From Aaosphaeria pasadenensis (taxonomy: Eukaryota > Ascomycota > Dothideomycetes > Pleosporales), in assembly GCA_022813625.1 (NCBI GenBank), contig JAKLMB010000022.1, positions 644,671 through 708,670 on the forward strand: a DNA stretch of 64,000 bases. Reading direction: 5' to 3'. The notes under the pieces are model-generated. The model was not told where the DNA came from and searched no databases. It saw nothing but the letters and a program-made list of their open reading frames with translations. Of this stretch, positions 32,961-41,438 are shown piece by piece. Position numbers and translations under genes: made by a program. The first letter of the stretch is position 1; each line of letters starts with the position of its first letter.

Positions 32961-34487
32961 CTATTCTTGCATCGTCATATCCTCGAAATCGTCCAGCAGC
33001 TGGTCCATCGGGATCTCCAGCCCCTCATCCTCATCACCAGCATCACTCTCCTCAACATCCATAGCGTCACCACCGTCCTGCAACCTCTGCTGCTCAGCCT
33101 TGTAGAGCGCAACACCAGCACGCAAGTCGGAGTCCTCCTCGACGTCGCGCAAGAACATTTCGAAGTCGCGCTCCATGCGCTCCTGGTCCTGCTTGCGGGG
33201 CAGCATCTCGGACTCCTCCTTCGCCATGCGCTTGACGCGCCAGTTGCGGCTCTTGCCCTTCTTCTTGCGGGCGTAGTGCTTCTTGACGAGCACGACGTCC
33301 GGGAGCTTGGAGGCGTACTTGGACTCCTCGAGTGCGTCGAACAAGGGGTTGTTGAAGTTGGTGCCAGTGAACGAGTATCCCATCACGGAGTCGCCGACGT
33401 TCAGGATTCCGCCGAGATGTGTGCGCGTGTAGAAGGTCTGGTCGTTGGCGCCCATGTCGGCGGCGCGGGCGACGGTCGCTTCGGCGAGGAAGAGACGTCC
33501 CCGCGACGGGCCGAGTGGCTCGATGTCGAGGATGATGAATTCTGTGAGGTCTTGCACGTCGGCGAGGGGCTTGAAGGGGGCGCGCCAGTAGATTTCGGTG
33601 GAGACGTCCGCGGTTTGGAGGGTGATGGGGTCGATGAGGTTGATGGAGGTTCCGATACGGTGGCAGAGGGTTAGGGGACTGATGTTTCCGAGCTTTTTGG
33701 CCATAGGGATGGGGAGAGCGACCAGATCGTCCTTGCAGATGGGGACGAGCTCCACAGAGTAGGAGAATTTGTATGACTTCGTGCTGGTGTGCACGTCCAT
33801 GGAGATGAGCTCTTGTGATTTCTTGACGTTGACGGGGACGACGGCCTTGAGGAAGTCGACAAATGCGTCGGCCTGATTACGCTGTGCGAAGTAGAAATCG
33901 ATACCCTCGTGGACTTCCTTGATGTTGATGGTGTCTTTGTGGGCCGAATGCTTGAGAATAAGCTGCTCGAGGAAAAGGAACGTCCTCTTGTGCGGGACGT
34001 GCTGGCGGACCTGTACACTGGCTCTCCATGTGTTGGGTGTGAAACTCTTTTGACAATCCGGGCACTGCTGGTAATTTTGGACGAATTCCACCTCGAAAGT
34101 CTGTTGGAAAATGGCTCCTTCCTGAGATCCCAGTTCACTCTGCACGGTAATCTTCATCTTTATCCTCCTAGAGTGAGGCTCCGTCCAGATAAAGCTCGCA
34201 TCAATGATCCGGAGCTTGTTGAGGCCACGAAGTTTGCGGAGGCAGAGGGCGAGGAGTTCGCGGGACTCGAGGGATGCGACGACCCATGTGTTCGGGGGAG
34301 ATAACCATCGGTCACAGTCTCTGCACATATGAAGGGTTCCCTCTCTTTGAATGCCAGATGTGACATCGGTCTTGAGTTTTATGCAGTCTATGCAGAAGGC
34401 TCCAGAGATTGTTCCATCGACGGGTGCACCACAGTCTGCGCACAAAATGGTGGCGGCGGTCCGAGGGGCAGGAGTGAAGACCTCCAT
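32961..34487 (-). CDS. NMD3: 60S ribosomal export adaptor NMD3
   Basis: Adaptor that binds nascent 60S subunits and links them to Crm1 for nuclear export. Intronless, 508 aa. The N-terminal zinc-binding region has four CxxC pairs at C16/C19, C32/C35, C55/C58 and C142/C145, as in eukaryotic and archaeal NMD3. Further family segments are QVRQHVPHKRTFLFLEQLI and GIDFYFAQRNQADAFVDFL, with the eIF5A-like and OB-like domains behind. The C-terminus is acidic with a hydrophobic nuclear-export-like stretch (IPMDQLLDDFEDM), preceded by a basic nuclear-localisation region (KKHYARKKKGKSRNWRVKR). Start ATG is the first in frame and is shared-promoter distance from the divergent Atp25-like gene. Confidence 0.96.
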   Translation of the reverse strand: MEVFTPAPRTAATILCADCGAPVDGTISGAFCIDCIKLKTDVTSGIQREGTLHMCRDCDRWLSPPNTWVVASLESRELLALCLRKLRGLNKLRIIDASFIWTEPHSRRIKMKITVQSELGSQEGAIFQQTFEVEFVQNYQQCPDCQKSFTPNTWRASVQVRQHVPHKRTFLFLEQLILKHSAHKDTINIKEVHEGIDFYFAQRNQADAFVDFLKAVVPVNVKKSQELISMDVHTSTKSYKFSYSVELVPICKDDLVALPIPMAKKLGNISPLTLCHRIGTSINLIDPITLQTADVSTEIYWRAPFKPLADVQDLTEFIILDIEPLGPSRGRLFLAEATVARAADMGANDQTFYTRTHLGGILNVGDSVMGYSFTGTNFNNPLFDALEESKYASKLPDVVLVKKHYARKKKGKSRNWRVKRMAKEESEMLPRKQDQERMERDFEMFLRDVEEDSDLRAGVALYKAEQQRLQDGGDAMDVEESDAGDEDEGLEIPMDQLLDDFEDMTMQE

Positions 34488-34866
34488 GGTTGATGAGGGA
34501 AGGAAAACGGAAATTCAAAAGAAAAGAAGAGAAGGATGTATGGGGTATCTCAAAGTTATCAGAGCGGTTGTATATGAGGAATGAAGCCCCGGATGAGGAG
34601 TCAGAGGTCAGTAATTGGTTTGTCAGGCTCTTGGGAGGCAAATTGAGATTTAACCCCACCACCAGAACTTTCTCAAAAGTTGATTATTTATCGATAAGCT
34701 AAATTTCATTATTCGACCAATCATAATCAGGCGGAATCCGCGGGCTCAGCCCTACCGAGCGTCGGCAATTTCTTTCGCCGACCATCTCGAAACTTTGCGA
34801 ACAGCCATCGTAACTTCGTACATTTACTCAGTCTTTCGACTCTACGGCTTCCATTGCTCTTTGACA
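34488..34866. promoter_or_regulatory. Divergent promoter NMD3 / Atp25-like gene
   Basis: A 379-bp head-to-head intergenic region between NMD3 and the mitochondrial RsfS-domain gene. A CCAAT box lies at 34717-34721. The arrangement suggests, but does not show, co-expression of a cytosolic ribosome-export gene with a mitochondrial ribosome-related one. Confidence 0.55.
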
Positions 34867-36069
34867 ATGCCATTACTGCGGGTGTTACCTGCATCTTTAC
34901 GATGCCATGGCTGTAGAAGCGCCATTGTTCGCTCTTTCATAAGCCCCACCACGAGCAATGCATCTCCACCCTCACATGTCTCCCTCGCAGTGGCAAGCCA
35001 TCGCCTACCTCAATCACGAGCATTCGCTTCAGGCCGAAGACTCAATAACGAGCAAGATGCCTTGACTACATCACAGAAAGAGGATTCTACGAACACAACA
35101 ACGGATACCCTCGTGGAATCAGCATCACCCGCTGCCGCACCGTTACCCTGGTACCTCCAGAACCAATTCCAACCTGAGAAAGGCCGCGATGAAATCGACG
35201 ACCGACACCGTCAAGCTATTCCTGAGCTACCACACAACCCACCGCCGCTACTACAAGCCATATTAGAATACGTTTCGATCACCGCGGGTCTAGACGACCT
35301 CAATCTACTTGACCTCCGACATCTCGACCCTCCTCCCGCTCTCGGCCCGAAACTCATAATGATTGTTGGCACGGCACGTTCAGAAAAGCATCTTCACGTT
35401 TCTGCGGACAGGTTCTGTCGCTGGCTTAGGCGTGAGCATAATCTGAAGGCAAATGCAGCTGGACTGCTGGGCCGTAACGAGCTAAAGATTAAATTACGGA
35501 GGAAGATGAAGAGGATGAAGATGCTGGCGAATGTTGGAGGAAAAGAGCCGGAAGGGATGATCGATGATGGGATCAGGACTGGCTGGATCTGCTGTACGAT
35601 TGGGAAAATCGAGGCTCATCCAGAGGACACTGAGATGCCAGGAGACGATGTGGACAACTTTGTGGGGTTCAGAGACGTCAAGCCTGGTGTTAACGTCGTG
35701 GTTCAAATGTTCACAGAAGAGAAGCGAGACGAAATAGATTTGGAGACACTATGGGGTGGTGTTCTAAGGACACACGATCGCAAGATCACAGAAGCGGAGG
35801 AAAAGCTACTAAAGGAGCAAGATGAGGAAGGCGAGGGAGAGGAGAGTGACATCCAGTCTGATGTGTCTCCAACGAAACCACATCTTTCCAATTCTGCATC
35901 GTCACGACCACCAAGCGACCCATTCCCATCAATTGAACCTTCAACCCGCCAATGGCATCGACCAGCACCAACAAAGGGCGATCCATTTCCAGAAACTCCG
36001 ATTCGTAATTCGGGGCAGCAATATCGACGCTTACACACCGTTGGCCTGAGGTCAAACGCACTATCATGA
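34867..36069 (+). CDS. Mitochondrial RsfS-domain protein (Atp25 N-terminal half)
   Basis: Mitochondrial protein related to the ribosomal silencing factor RsfS and to the N-terminal half of yeast Atp25, which acts on the mitochondrial large ribosomal subunit and ATP-synthase assembly. 400 aa, no intron. The first ~60 residues are basic and Ser-rich, fitting a matrix-targeting peptide; PWYLQNQFQ marks the mature start region. The RsfS-like core spans about 115-290 (GLDDLNLLDLRHLDPP, IMIVGTARSEKHLHVSADRF, RTGWICCTIGKIEAH). The C-terminal ~110 residues are acidic then Ser/Pro-rich and disordered; the Atp25 C-terminal domain that stabilises ATP9 mRNA is absent. I chose the ATG at 34867 because the frame upstream has no earlier ATG. 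Confidence 0.82.
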   Translation: MPLLRVLPASLRCHGCRSAIVRSFISPTTSNASPPSHVSLAVASHRLPQSRAFASGRRLNNEQDALTTSQKEDSTNTTTDTLVESASPAAAPLPWYLQNQFQPEKGRDEIDDRHRQAIPELPHNPPPLLQAILEYVSITAGLDDLNLLDLRHLDPPPALGPKLIMIVGTARSEKHLHVSADRFCRWLRREHNLKANAAGLLGRNELKIKLRRKMKRMKMLANVGGKEPEGMIDDGIRTGWICCTIGKIEAHPEDTEMPGDDVDNFVGFRDVKPGVNVVVQMFTEEKRDEIDLETLWGGVLRTHDRKITEAEEKLLKEQDEEGEGEESDIQSDVSPTKPHLSNSASSRPPSDPFPSIEPSTRQWHRPAPTKGDPFPETPIRNSGQQYRRLHTVGLRSNALS

Positions 36070-36318
36070 TCCCGAAACATTGTACAAATATTGTAATGAA
36101 TAAAGACAAACTTTCGTAGTCGCCGATGTAAAACAGTTTTGTTCACCATTGGCTTGCAAATACGATGTAACAATATCGATTCTCATTCAAGCGTGCAAAT
36201 ATGCATCAGCACAGTGAACCCTCATATGGACACCGGTCAAGATTTGCCACTGTCTGACTGTGCTTCCAATATCATCACGATATTTACCCACCCTCTTTTC
36301 CACTCAATGACTCTGCTC

Positions 36319-37063
36319 CTACCACGCCGTAGCCGTCGAAGTGATCCATTGCGTCGCACACTCACCATGACACCGTCCACGACATGTCCTAAACTGCACT
36401 GACGTCGGCGTAATCGGACACCCCTCCACTGGCCCCGGCGGCACGGTCCTCGTGCTCAAATAGATACAGTCAGGCGGTGGGCATCCCATCAGATCCTCAG
36501 GGCAGACCTGCGTCGCTGACACTGTCTCCGTGTAACATGGGGAAGACCGTGGCGGCTGTGATGGAGGCGGCGTGATCGTGGGCTTTGGTGGCTTCCAGGA
36601 CGTCAGGAGGGATGATGGGGGAGGCAGGGTTGGTGCTGGAGGCGGGCAGGCGACTGAGTCGGTGATTGTCTGCGTGGATGTTGGACAGCCTTTTGGACAG
36701 GCGGTTTGGCATGGTAGGCGGGAGGTGACTGTTGGAGTGATGGGACAATGTTTATTCGGTCCAGGGATGGTGGTGAATCTTGAGGAATTGTGAGAGAGGA
36801 ACGGTTTGGAGCGGGGAGAATACTTACGCAAGCTTGAGACAGAGTGGGATAATGCACGGTGAGGTTGGCTGGAATGGCGCGCATTGTTTGTCTTCAGCCC
36901 AGGTTGTCGCAGTGTAGCAAGGGCATGGTTTGGTGCCAGCAAGATCTTGAGCGACGACCGTCGAGCTACGAGATAACAATCAGCTGGATACTGGCTTGAT
37001 TGAGAGCACGAACTACCTAAAGGATAGAGCTGTAAGAGCAATGATCTTAAAAAGTCCGACCAT
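36319..37063 (-). CDS. Secreted Cys/Pro/Thr-rich protein A
   Basis: Small secreted protein of unknown function, possibly wall-associated or effector-like. Exons 37063-37017, 36965-36828 and 36778-36319 join in phase to 214 aa. Residues 1-22 form a signal peptide (MVGLFKIIALTALSFSSTVVAQ). The mature protein has about 20 cysteines and a Pro/Thr-rich middle. It contains an internal duplication: CPITPTVTSRLPCQTACPKGC and CPITPTSVQFRTCRGRCHGEC share the pattern CPITPT-x5/6-C-x3-C-x3-C. It is next to a related secreted gene at 37.9-38.4 kb on the same strand. Both are transcribed toward the Atp25-like gene. No known fold is recognisable. Confidence 0.7.
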
Positions 37064-37856
37064 GTTGACTATGTTTTGGAGTAGGGTCTACAGACGTTGC
37101 CGTTCTCAGTCATTATATATCAGCATAATCTGATTAAATTCTGCAATGTCAGTTCTAGTGTACGGGCTGGCATGTATGGTGGATGTACCTTGCATGAGCC
37201 GTTAATGTACCCCGGATCTTTACTCGCCATTCGGTCGCCTAGGCCGCTCAATGTGGCTGCTTGCCTTTCGTAACAATGCAAGTATTGATTGAAAGCAAAG
37301 TTTGACCCCGCAGATACGATGGATAAAGTGACACGAGGTATATCTAATAACCCTATCAGAGATTGACAGCGTTGTAGGTAAAAGCGAGATATGCGAAATA
37401 TACGAATCAGAAAAGATGAACGATGGAGGCATACGTGACTAGTCGTACGAAGACTGCTGTTGGTGTATAGTCTTCCCCTTTGGGTTATACTTGCCGTGGA
37501 GTAACATGGAGTGTATAAGGCCAACGAGCTGAATAGCCGTGTGGCACTTCCACATTCTTGGCTGAATTTCCCCATGTGCATGGCATTTCTTTATTTAGAT
37601 ACTCCGTATGCATTGTACATTGTTCGCTTATAATTGCCTCCACATCGGAGAAAGAAGAATTGCGTCTCCTGATATGTGCAAAACCTCGTGCATGTCACCA
37701 TGTGGAAGGATCACAGAAGACTTTACGAAGGTTTTAGATATATTGGATTCAATTTACAAATTCTGCATAATTTCCAAACGCAGGTCCTATATGTTGAATA
37801 GTAGGACCACCTTCCCTTGCAATTTAGTTCTGTAGAGCTCGTCTCCTTACTTGCAT
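37064..37856. other. Spacer between the two secreted genes
   Basis: About 790 bp holding the promoter of secreted protein A and the 3' end of secreted protein B. A 153-codon minus frame at 37,120-37,581 has no signal peptide or Cys pattern and is probably chance. Confidence 0.45.
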
Positions 37857-38438
37857 TTATAGTGGGGTGATGGTAGGCCTTGCCGTGGAGCAAGTCTTGC
37901 TTACAACAGTCCAACTTGTTGCACATCCCGTTGGACAGCGTGTAGGACACCCTGCGAATACTGTATCAGTTGCGGTTCTTGTACCTAAATGAAATGTCAG
38001 CTTGATCTTGATTGTCTCGACGATGTCTGGGGCCGTGGTACGAACAGCAGGAATCCGTGATACACGGTTGAGTAATTGTTCGTATATTCAAACAAAGCAG
38101 ACGTGTACAAGTCTCGACGTTGAAGGAACAGGATGACCATGGCGCAGGCGTATCAACCCGGGTAATGAACGTTGGGCAACGACGCTCGCGCAGAGTAGTC
38201 GTGGTAATTGTCATGACGACGGTCACAGGAGTAGAAGCCGGGCATGTCGTCGAGGGGAGGGGTGTGAACGGTGGGATTGGAACGAGGGAGGTTGCTGAGA
38301 TTATTGTGGGCCGAATATCTTCTGCTGGGAGAGCAGCGACCCAAGCACTGGTACTGGAATGAATCCTTGGAGGAACTGAGGGTCCAGTGCAAGAACTTAC
38401 CAAATGCTCAGAAGTAGAGTTGCTAGAAACAATTTCAT
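37857..38438 (-). CDS. Secreted Cys/Thr-rich protein B (paralogue of A)
   Basis: Second small secreted Cys-rich protein. My model joins exons 38438-38401, 38353-38046 and 37984-37857 to 157 aa. Residues 1-20 are a signal peptide (MKLFLATLLLSICTSAWVAA). The middle is Thr-rich (VTVVMTITTTTLRERRC) with cysteine pairs, and the C-terminus carries CPTRCPTGCATSWT, matching the CRGRCHGECATQWI end of protein A. The third exon's borders are uncertain: donors GTTCGT (38045) and GTACCA with different acceptors both keep the frame and change only one or two residues. Function unknown. Orientation and motif suggest a tandem duplication with gene A. Confidence 0.6.
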
Positions 38439-39135
38439 GGTGATTGCAATGGGTACTGATCTCAGGGAGTTGTAGTAGTAGTTACAAGTCGATACATTCT
38501 GGCTTTATAGACAGCTCCATTGTCCCCAATATCATGATCCGACCCGTGGCGCTGTAGGAAGAGACAGAAGAAGGATCACAAGGTCGAGCGGGAGGGGCCA
38601 AGAAGTACAAAGTTCGTATCGCACCCTTGTTCTTCAAGTGTTTTATTGATCTGCAAGCCATATGATTGATTTTTCCTTGCTTAAGCTTGGCTGATGTGGA
38701 TTTCGGACGCATGCAACGTCATGGAAGTATGTACTCGGCGGAGAATTGACGTTGCTATTCTTAAACAGAGTTCGGGTAGTATTTCTTTACAAAGGAAAGT
38801 GCTACAGCTCAAGCATTTGCAAATATGTCATTCTCATACTCCTAGCCCGAAGGTCCTTTCGACACAGTCCTGGATGTTCCAAGCGTGCAGAAGACGAATG
38901 ACAGCACACTTGGAGAGAGTGGCGATACATGTTCTCCATGATTTTCCAACTTATCTCAATGCTACCTCGTAAAGTATTCATTGCTTCGGTACATGAACCC
39001 ATTCGTCGAGTGCGTCCCAGGTTCTTGGATAACCAATCGGCCTGAGATTCCGGATAGGCTTCTTTCTAAAGCTCAAACGCCGCCTATGCTAAGTAAATAT
39101 AGTACAGAAAACTACAGGTTCATACAGTGGCTTCC
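38439..39135. other. Spacer upstream of secreted protein B
   Basis: About 700 bp with only short frames (up to 92 codons). It should hold the promoter of protein B and the 3' UTR of the mitochondrial uS12m gene. No other feature seen. Confidence 0.45.
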
Positions 39136-39776
39136 TTAAGCGGTCTGCTTGGGTTTCTTCGTTCCGTATTTCGATCTTGCTGTGATACGATTTCCAACAC
39201 CACCCTTTTTTAATTAGTATCTGTTGATGGCCAATAAATATGGATGGACCTACCAAATCCAGAGCGCCTCGCACCAAGTGATATTTCACACCAGGGCAAT
39301 CCTGCGCTCGACCTCCACGTACCATAACAACAGAATGCTGCTGCACATTATGACCTAGCTGCACATCAACAGATGTTTCCAATTATCAAACGGCTTTACT
39401 CAAACGTACCCTCTCCAGGAATATAAGCTGTAACGATCTTTCCGCTGCTCAATCTCACTCTTGCAATCTTCCTCTCTCCAGAGTTGGGCTTCTTAGGTTT
39501 CGTCGTTCCAACCTTCAAACAAACACCCTTCATTTCTGGCCTATTCGCCAGCGCCGGAGACCGCAGTTTCCGGGTTTTTCGATCATTGCGACCCTTCGTC
39601 CTCACTTGTATCAAGGTACATTTGGGTCGAGGGGCAGATGCTGTAAAAGTTCGGATTGGCAGGGCGGATCGTGTGATCGAGGGGGCAATTGACGGTCTCG
39701 CAGGTCGGGGAAGATATGCGCAGGGTTTTTGGAGGAGAATTGGCCTGGCTAGGCGGCGGAGAAGTTGGATAGGCAT
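39136..39776 (-). CDS. Mitochondrial small-subunit ribosomal protein uS12m
   Basis: Nuclear-encoded mitochondrial ribosomal protein S12, part of the decoding centre. Exons 39776-39410, 39354-39254 and 39204-39136 join in phase to 178 aa. The first ~50 residues are an Arg/Ser-rich mitochondrial targeting sequence. The mature protein shows the S12 signature: KKPNSGERKIARVRL, YIPGEGHNVQQHSVV, RGGRAQDCPGVKYHLVRGAL and the end RSKYGTKKPK. The middle exon begins inside the GEGHN loop. Protein length matches fungal orthologues. It shares a 371-bp divergent promoter with the 2EXR/F-box-like gene. Confidence 0.93.
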
Positions 39777-39923
39777 GGTGTGTCGTGATGTGTAAATGAG
39801 TGCTAACTGGGGAAAAGTTTGGGAGCTGGAGATGCAGATGTCTTGGCAGGCCCGTGCACAATCACTACATATACATAGTTACTTTGTATAACTAGTTACA
39901 ATACACACCATGACATCCTCCCC

Positions 39924-39932
39924 TTATCTGAT
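39924..39932 (-). promoter_or_regulatory. SREA-type GATA site (ATCAGATAA on minus)
   Basis: TTATCTGAT lies 148 nt upstream of the uS12m ATG and 216 nt upstream of the plus-strand gene. It is the only full match to ATCWGATAA that I found in the window outside the sreA surroundings. Confidence 0.35.
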
Positions 39933-40002
39933 CTGATTCACCACCACAATCTTGTATATGCACAATGGACAATAGTGAAACTGCTGTAGCGGGTATGAGG
40001 GG

Positions 40003-40010
40003 TATAAAAG
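40003..40010 (+). promoter_or_regulatory. TATA box of the 2EXR-like gene
   Basis: TATAAAAG is a canonical TATA box, 138 nt before the ATG, with a pyrimidine/A-rich leader between them. Confidence 0.55.
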
Positions 40011-40147
40011 ACCCGTTACTATGCGTTCTTCCCTAGGCAAAATCAGCGCTAACAATTACAACCTACGTCCATTACAACCAATTCTCTGTCTCTACATTAT
40101 CGACACTTTGAGCAATCGTAATTGGCCCCTGTCGTTTCCCTCTTCTC

Positions 40148-41122
40148 ATGAGTCTTACTCCAGATCATACTATGGAGGATAATTCATCCGAGGCACTCAT
40201 TCGTTCACTCGTCCGTATTCCTCGAGAGATACGCGATCTCATTTACCCACTCGTTGTCGCTGAAGACGACCCTATTTCTCTGAAGGAAATCAAAGCCCAG
40301 CCTTTTGACAATGAAATTCTCTCGAATCCTATGTTCCTCGATGAGGCTCTAGAAGCGTATTATCGAATCAACACTTTTATATTGGTTATGACACATCTGC
40401 CCATTGCTGGCGATAAGCACGACAAGTCCTTTGGCCCTCACCAAGATATTGCTAAAAGGCACATTCGTCATCTCATAGTTCCTGTCAACGAAGCTGAACC
40501 ATTCCAATGGTCAAACTCCAGTACTGCTCGGGTTGAAGAAGTCTACAGGTCCTGTTTCTCCCGTATCAAATGGTATGCACTTTTCAAGTTCCCGCAACTT
40601 AGAAGCCTGACTGTGGAGATGCAAAAGACCACTTATGAATCACTGTGGTGGAAGGATTTCGGCCCTATTCTGTGCGATCTGCAGACCAGGAAGCCAAGAT
40701 TATCTATTCGCTTCTTGATCTCATTCGATGATTTGTTCCTTAGGCGGTTGGCCATAGCAACCTTCTTGAAAGACCATATGGATGGCCCTTATAAGCCTAT
40801 GGGATTTATCGATATCACTTACTATTTTGTGACACGAGATTGGGCTCATGAAGGGAGAGCAGTCTTTGGCCAGGCCAGCGAGGATGATAAAAAGCATGTT
40901 GATCGGTATATACCGGACAAAATTATGCCACCACCAATGGAATTCGACCCAAGGTTTCCAGCTACTCACGTAGGGAGGTTCGATCGGGATATAACACAAT
41001 TCGGACCAAATGAGAATCGGATTACGATGGAAGGCTATGTGACTAAAGAACCGCAGTTATTCAGGGTGCTGATGGAGGAGCAGTTCAAGGAGTATGAACT
41101 TAGGGGGAAGGTTCTTGAATGA
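40148..41122 (+). CDS. 2EXR/F-box-like hypothetical protein
   Basis: Intronless 324-aa protein of the type very common and expanded in Dothideomycetes and Leotiomycetes. Residues ~18-45 (IRSLVRIPREIRDLIYPLVV) match the LPxEIRxxIYxLV helix that opens F-box-like and 2EXR domains. The rest is a mixed alpha/beta region with many aromatic residues (SCFSRIKWYALFKFPQLRSLTVEM). No signal peptide or membrane segment. Function is unknown; some relatives are suspected ubiquitin-ligase adaptors, but this is not shown. A nearby second ATG (40172) could also be used. Confidence 0.7.
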   Translation: MSLTPDHTMEDNSSEALIRSLVRIPREIRDLIYPLVVAEDDPISLKEIKAQPFDNEILSNPMFLDEALEAYYRINTFILVMTHLPIAGDKHDKSFGPHQDIAKRHIRHLIVPVNEAEPFQWSNSSTARVEEVYRSCFSRIKWYALFKFPQLRSLTVEMQKTTYESLWWKDFGPILCDLQTRKPRLSIRFLISFDDLFLRRLAIATFLKDHMDGPYKPMGFIDITYYFVTRDWAHEGRAVFGQASEDDKKHVDRYIPDKIMPPPMEFDPRFPATHVGRFDRDITQFGPNENRITMEGYVTKEPQLFRVLMEEQFKEYELRGKVLE

Positions 41123-41438
41123 GTGTAACTACATCTCATGTTGTCTGGCTGAACTGTGGGGGAGGAGTTGCAATCCGGAACATCAAACCCACAACTTGAA
41201 AGACGCAACATGAATCCGCAATATAGAATCCTAAAGCTTTTGGTCAATACCGCATTTTGATGTTGAATATTCTGCTTGAATTCGTGATTTTGAAGTTCAT
41301 TCATCGTTTCGTCGAAGTATTTGAATAAATCATGTACTATACAGATATCTACATTCTGGGTATATCCTCCACATGCATATTTTCTCAGGCGCGTAATAAA
41401 AAGATATGATCAGAGGCAAGGAGACATTGAACCATTGA
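41123..41438. other. Convergent spacer
   Basis: 316 bp between the convergent 3' ends of the 2EXR-like gene and the MFS exporter. AT-rich, no feature seen. Confidence 0.5.

Larger units (their letters stand above)
39777..40147. promoter_or_regulatory. Divergent promoter uS12m / 2EXR-like gene
   Basis: A 371-bp head-to-head region. It contains a full SREA-type site at 39924-39932 (TTATCTGAT) and a canonical TATAAAAG at 40003-40010, placed to serve the plus-strand gene (138 nt before its ATG). A C/A-rich leader follows. Confidence 0.55.

Noticed and set aside
32967..33674. 235-codon plus-strand frame antisense to NMD3
   Set aside because: Shadow of the NMD3 coding sequence; NMD3 has clear CxxC motifs and full length.
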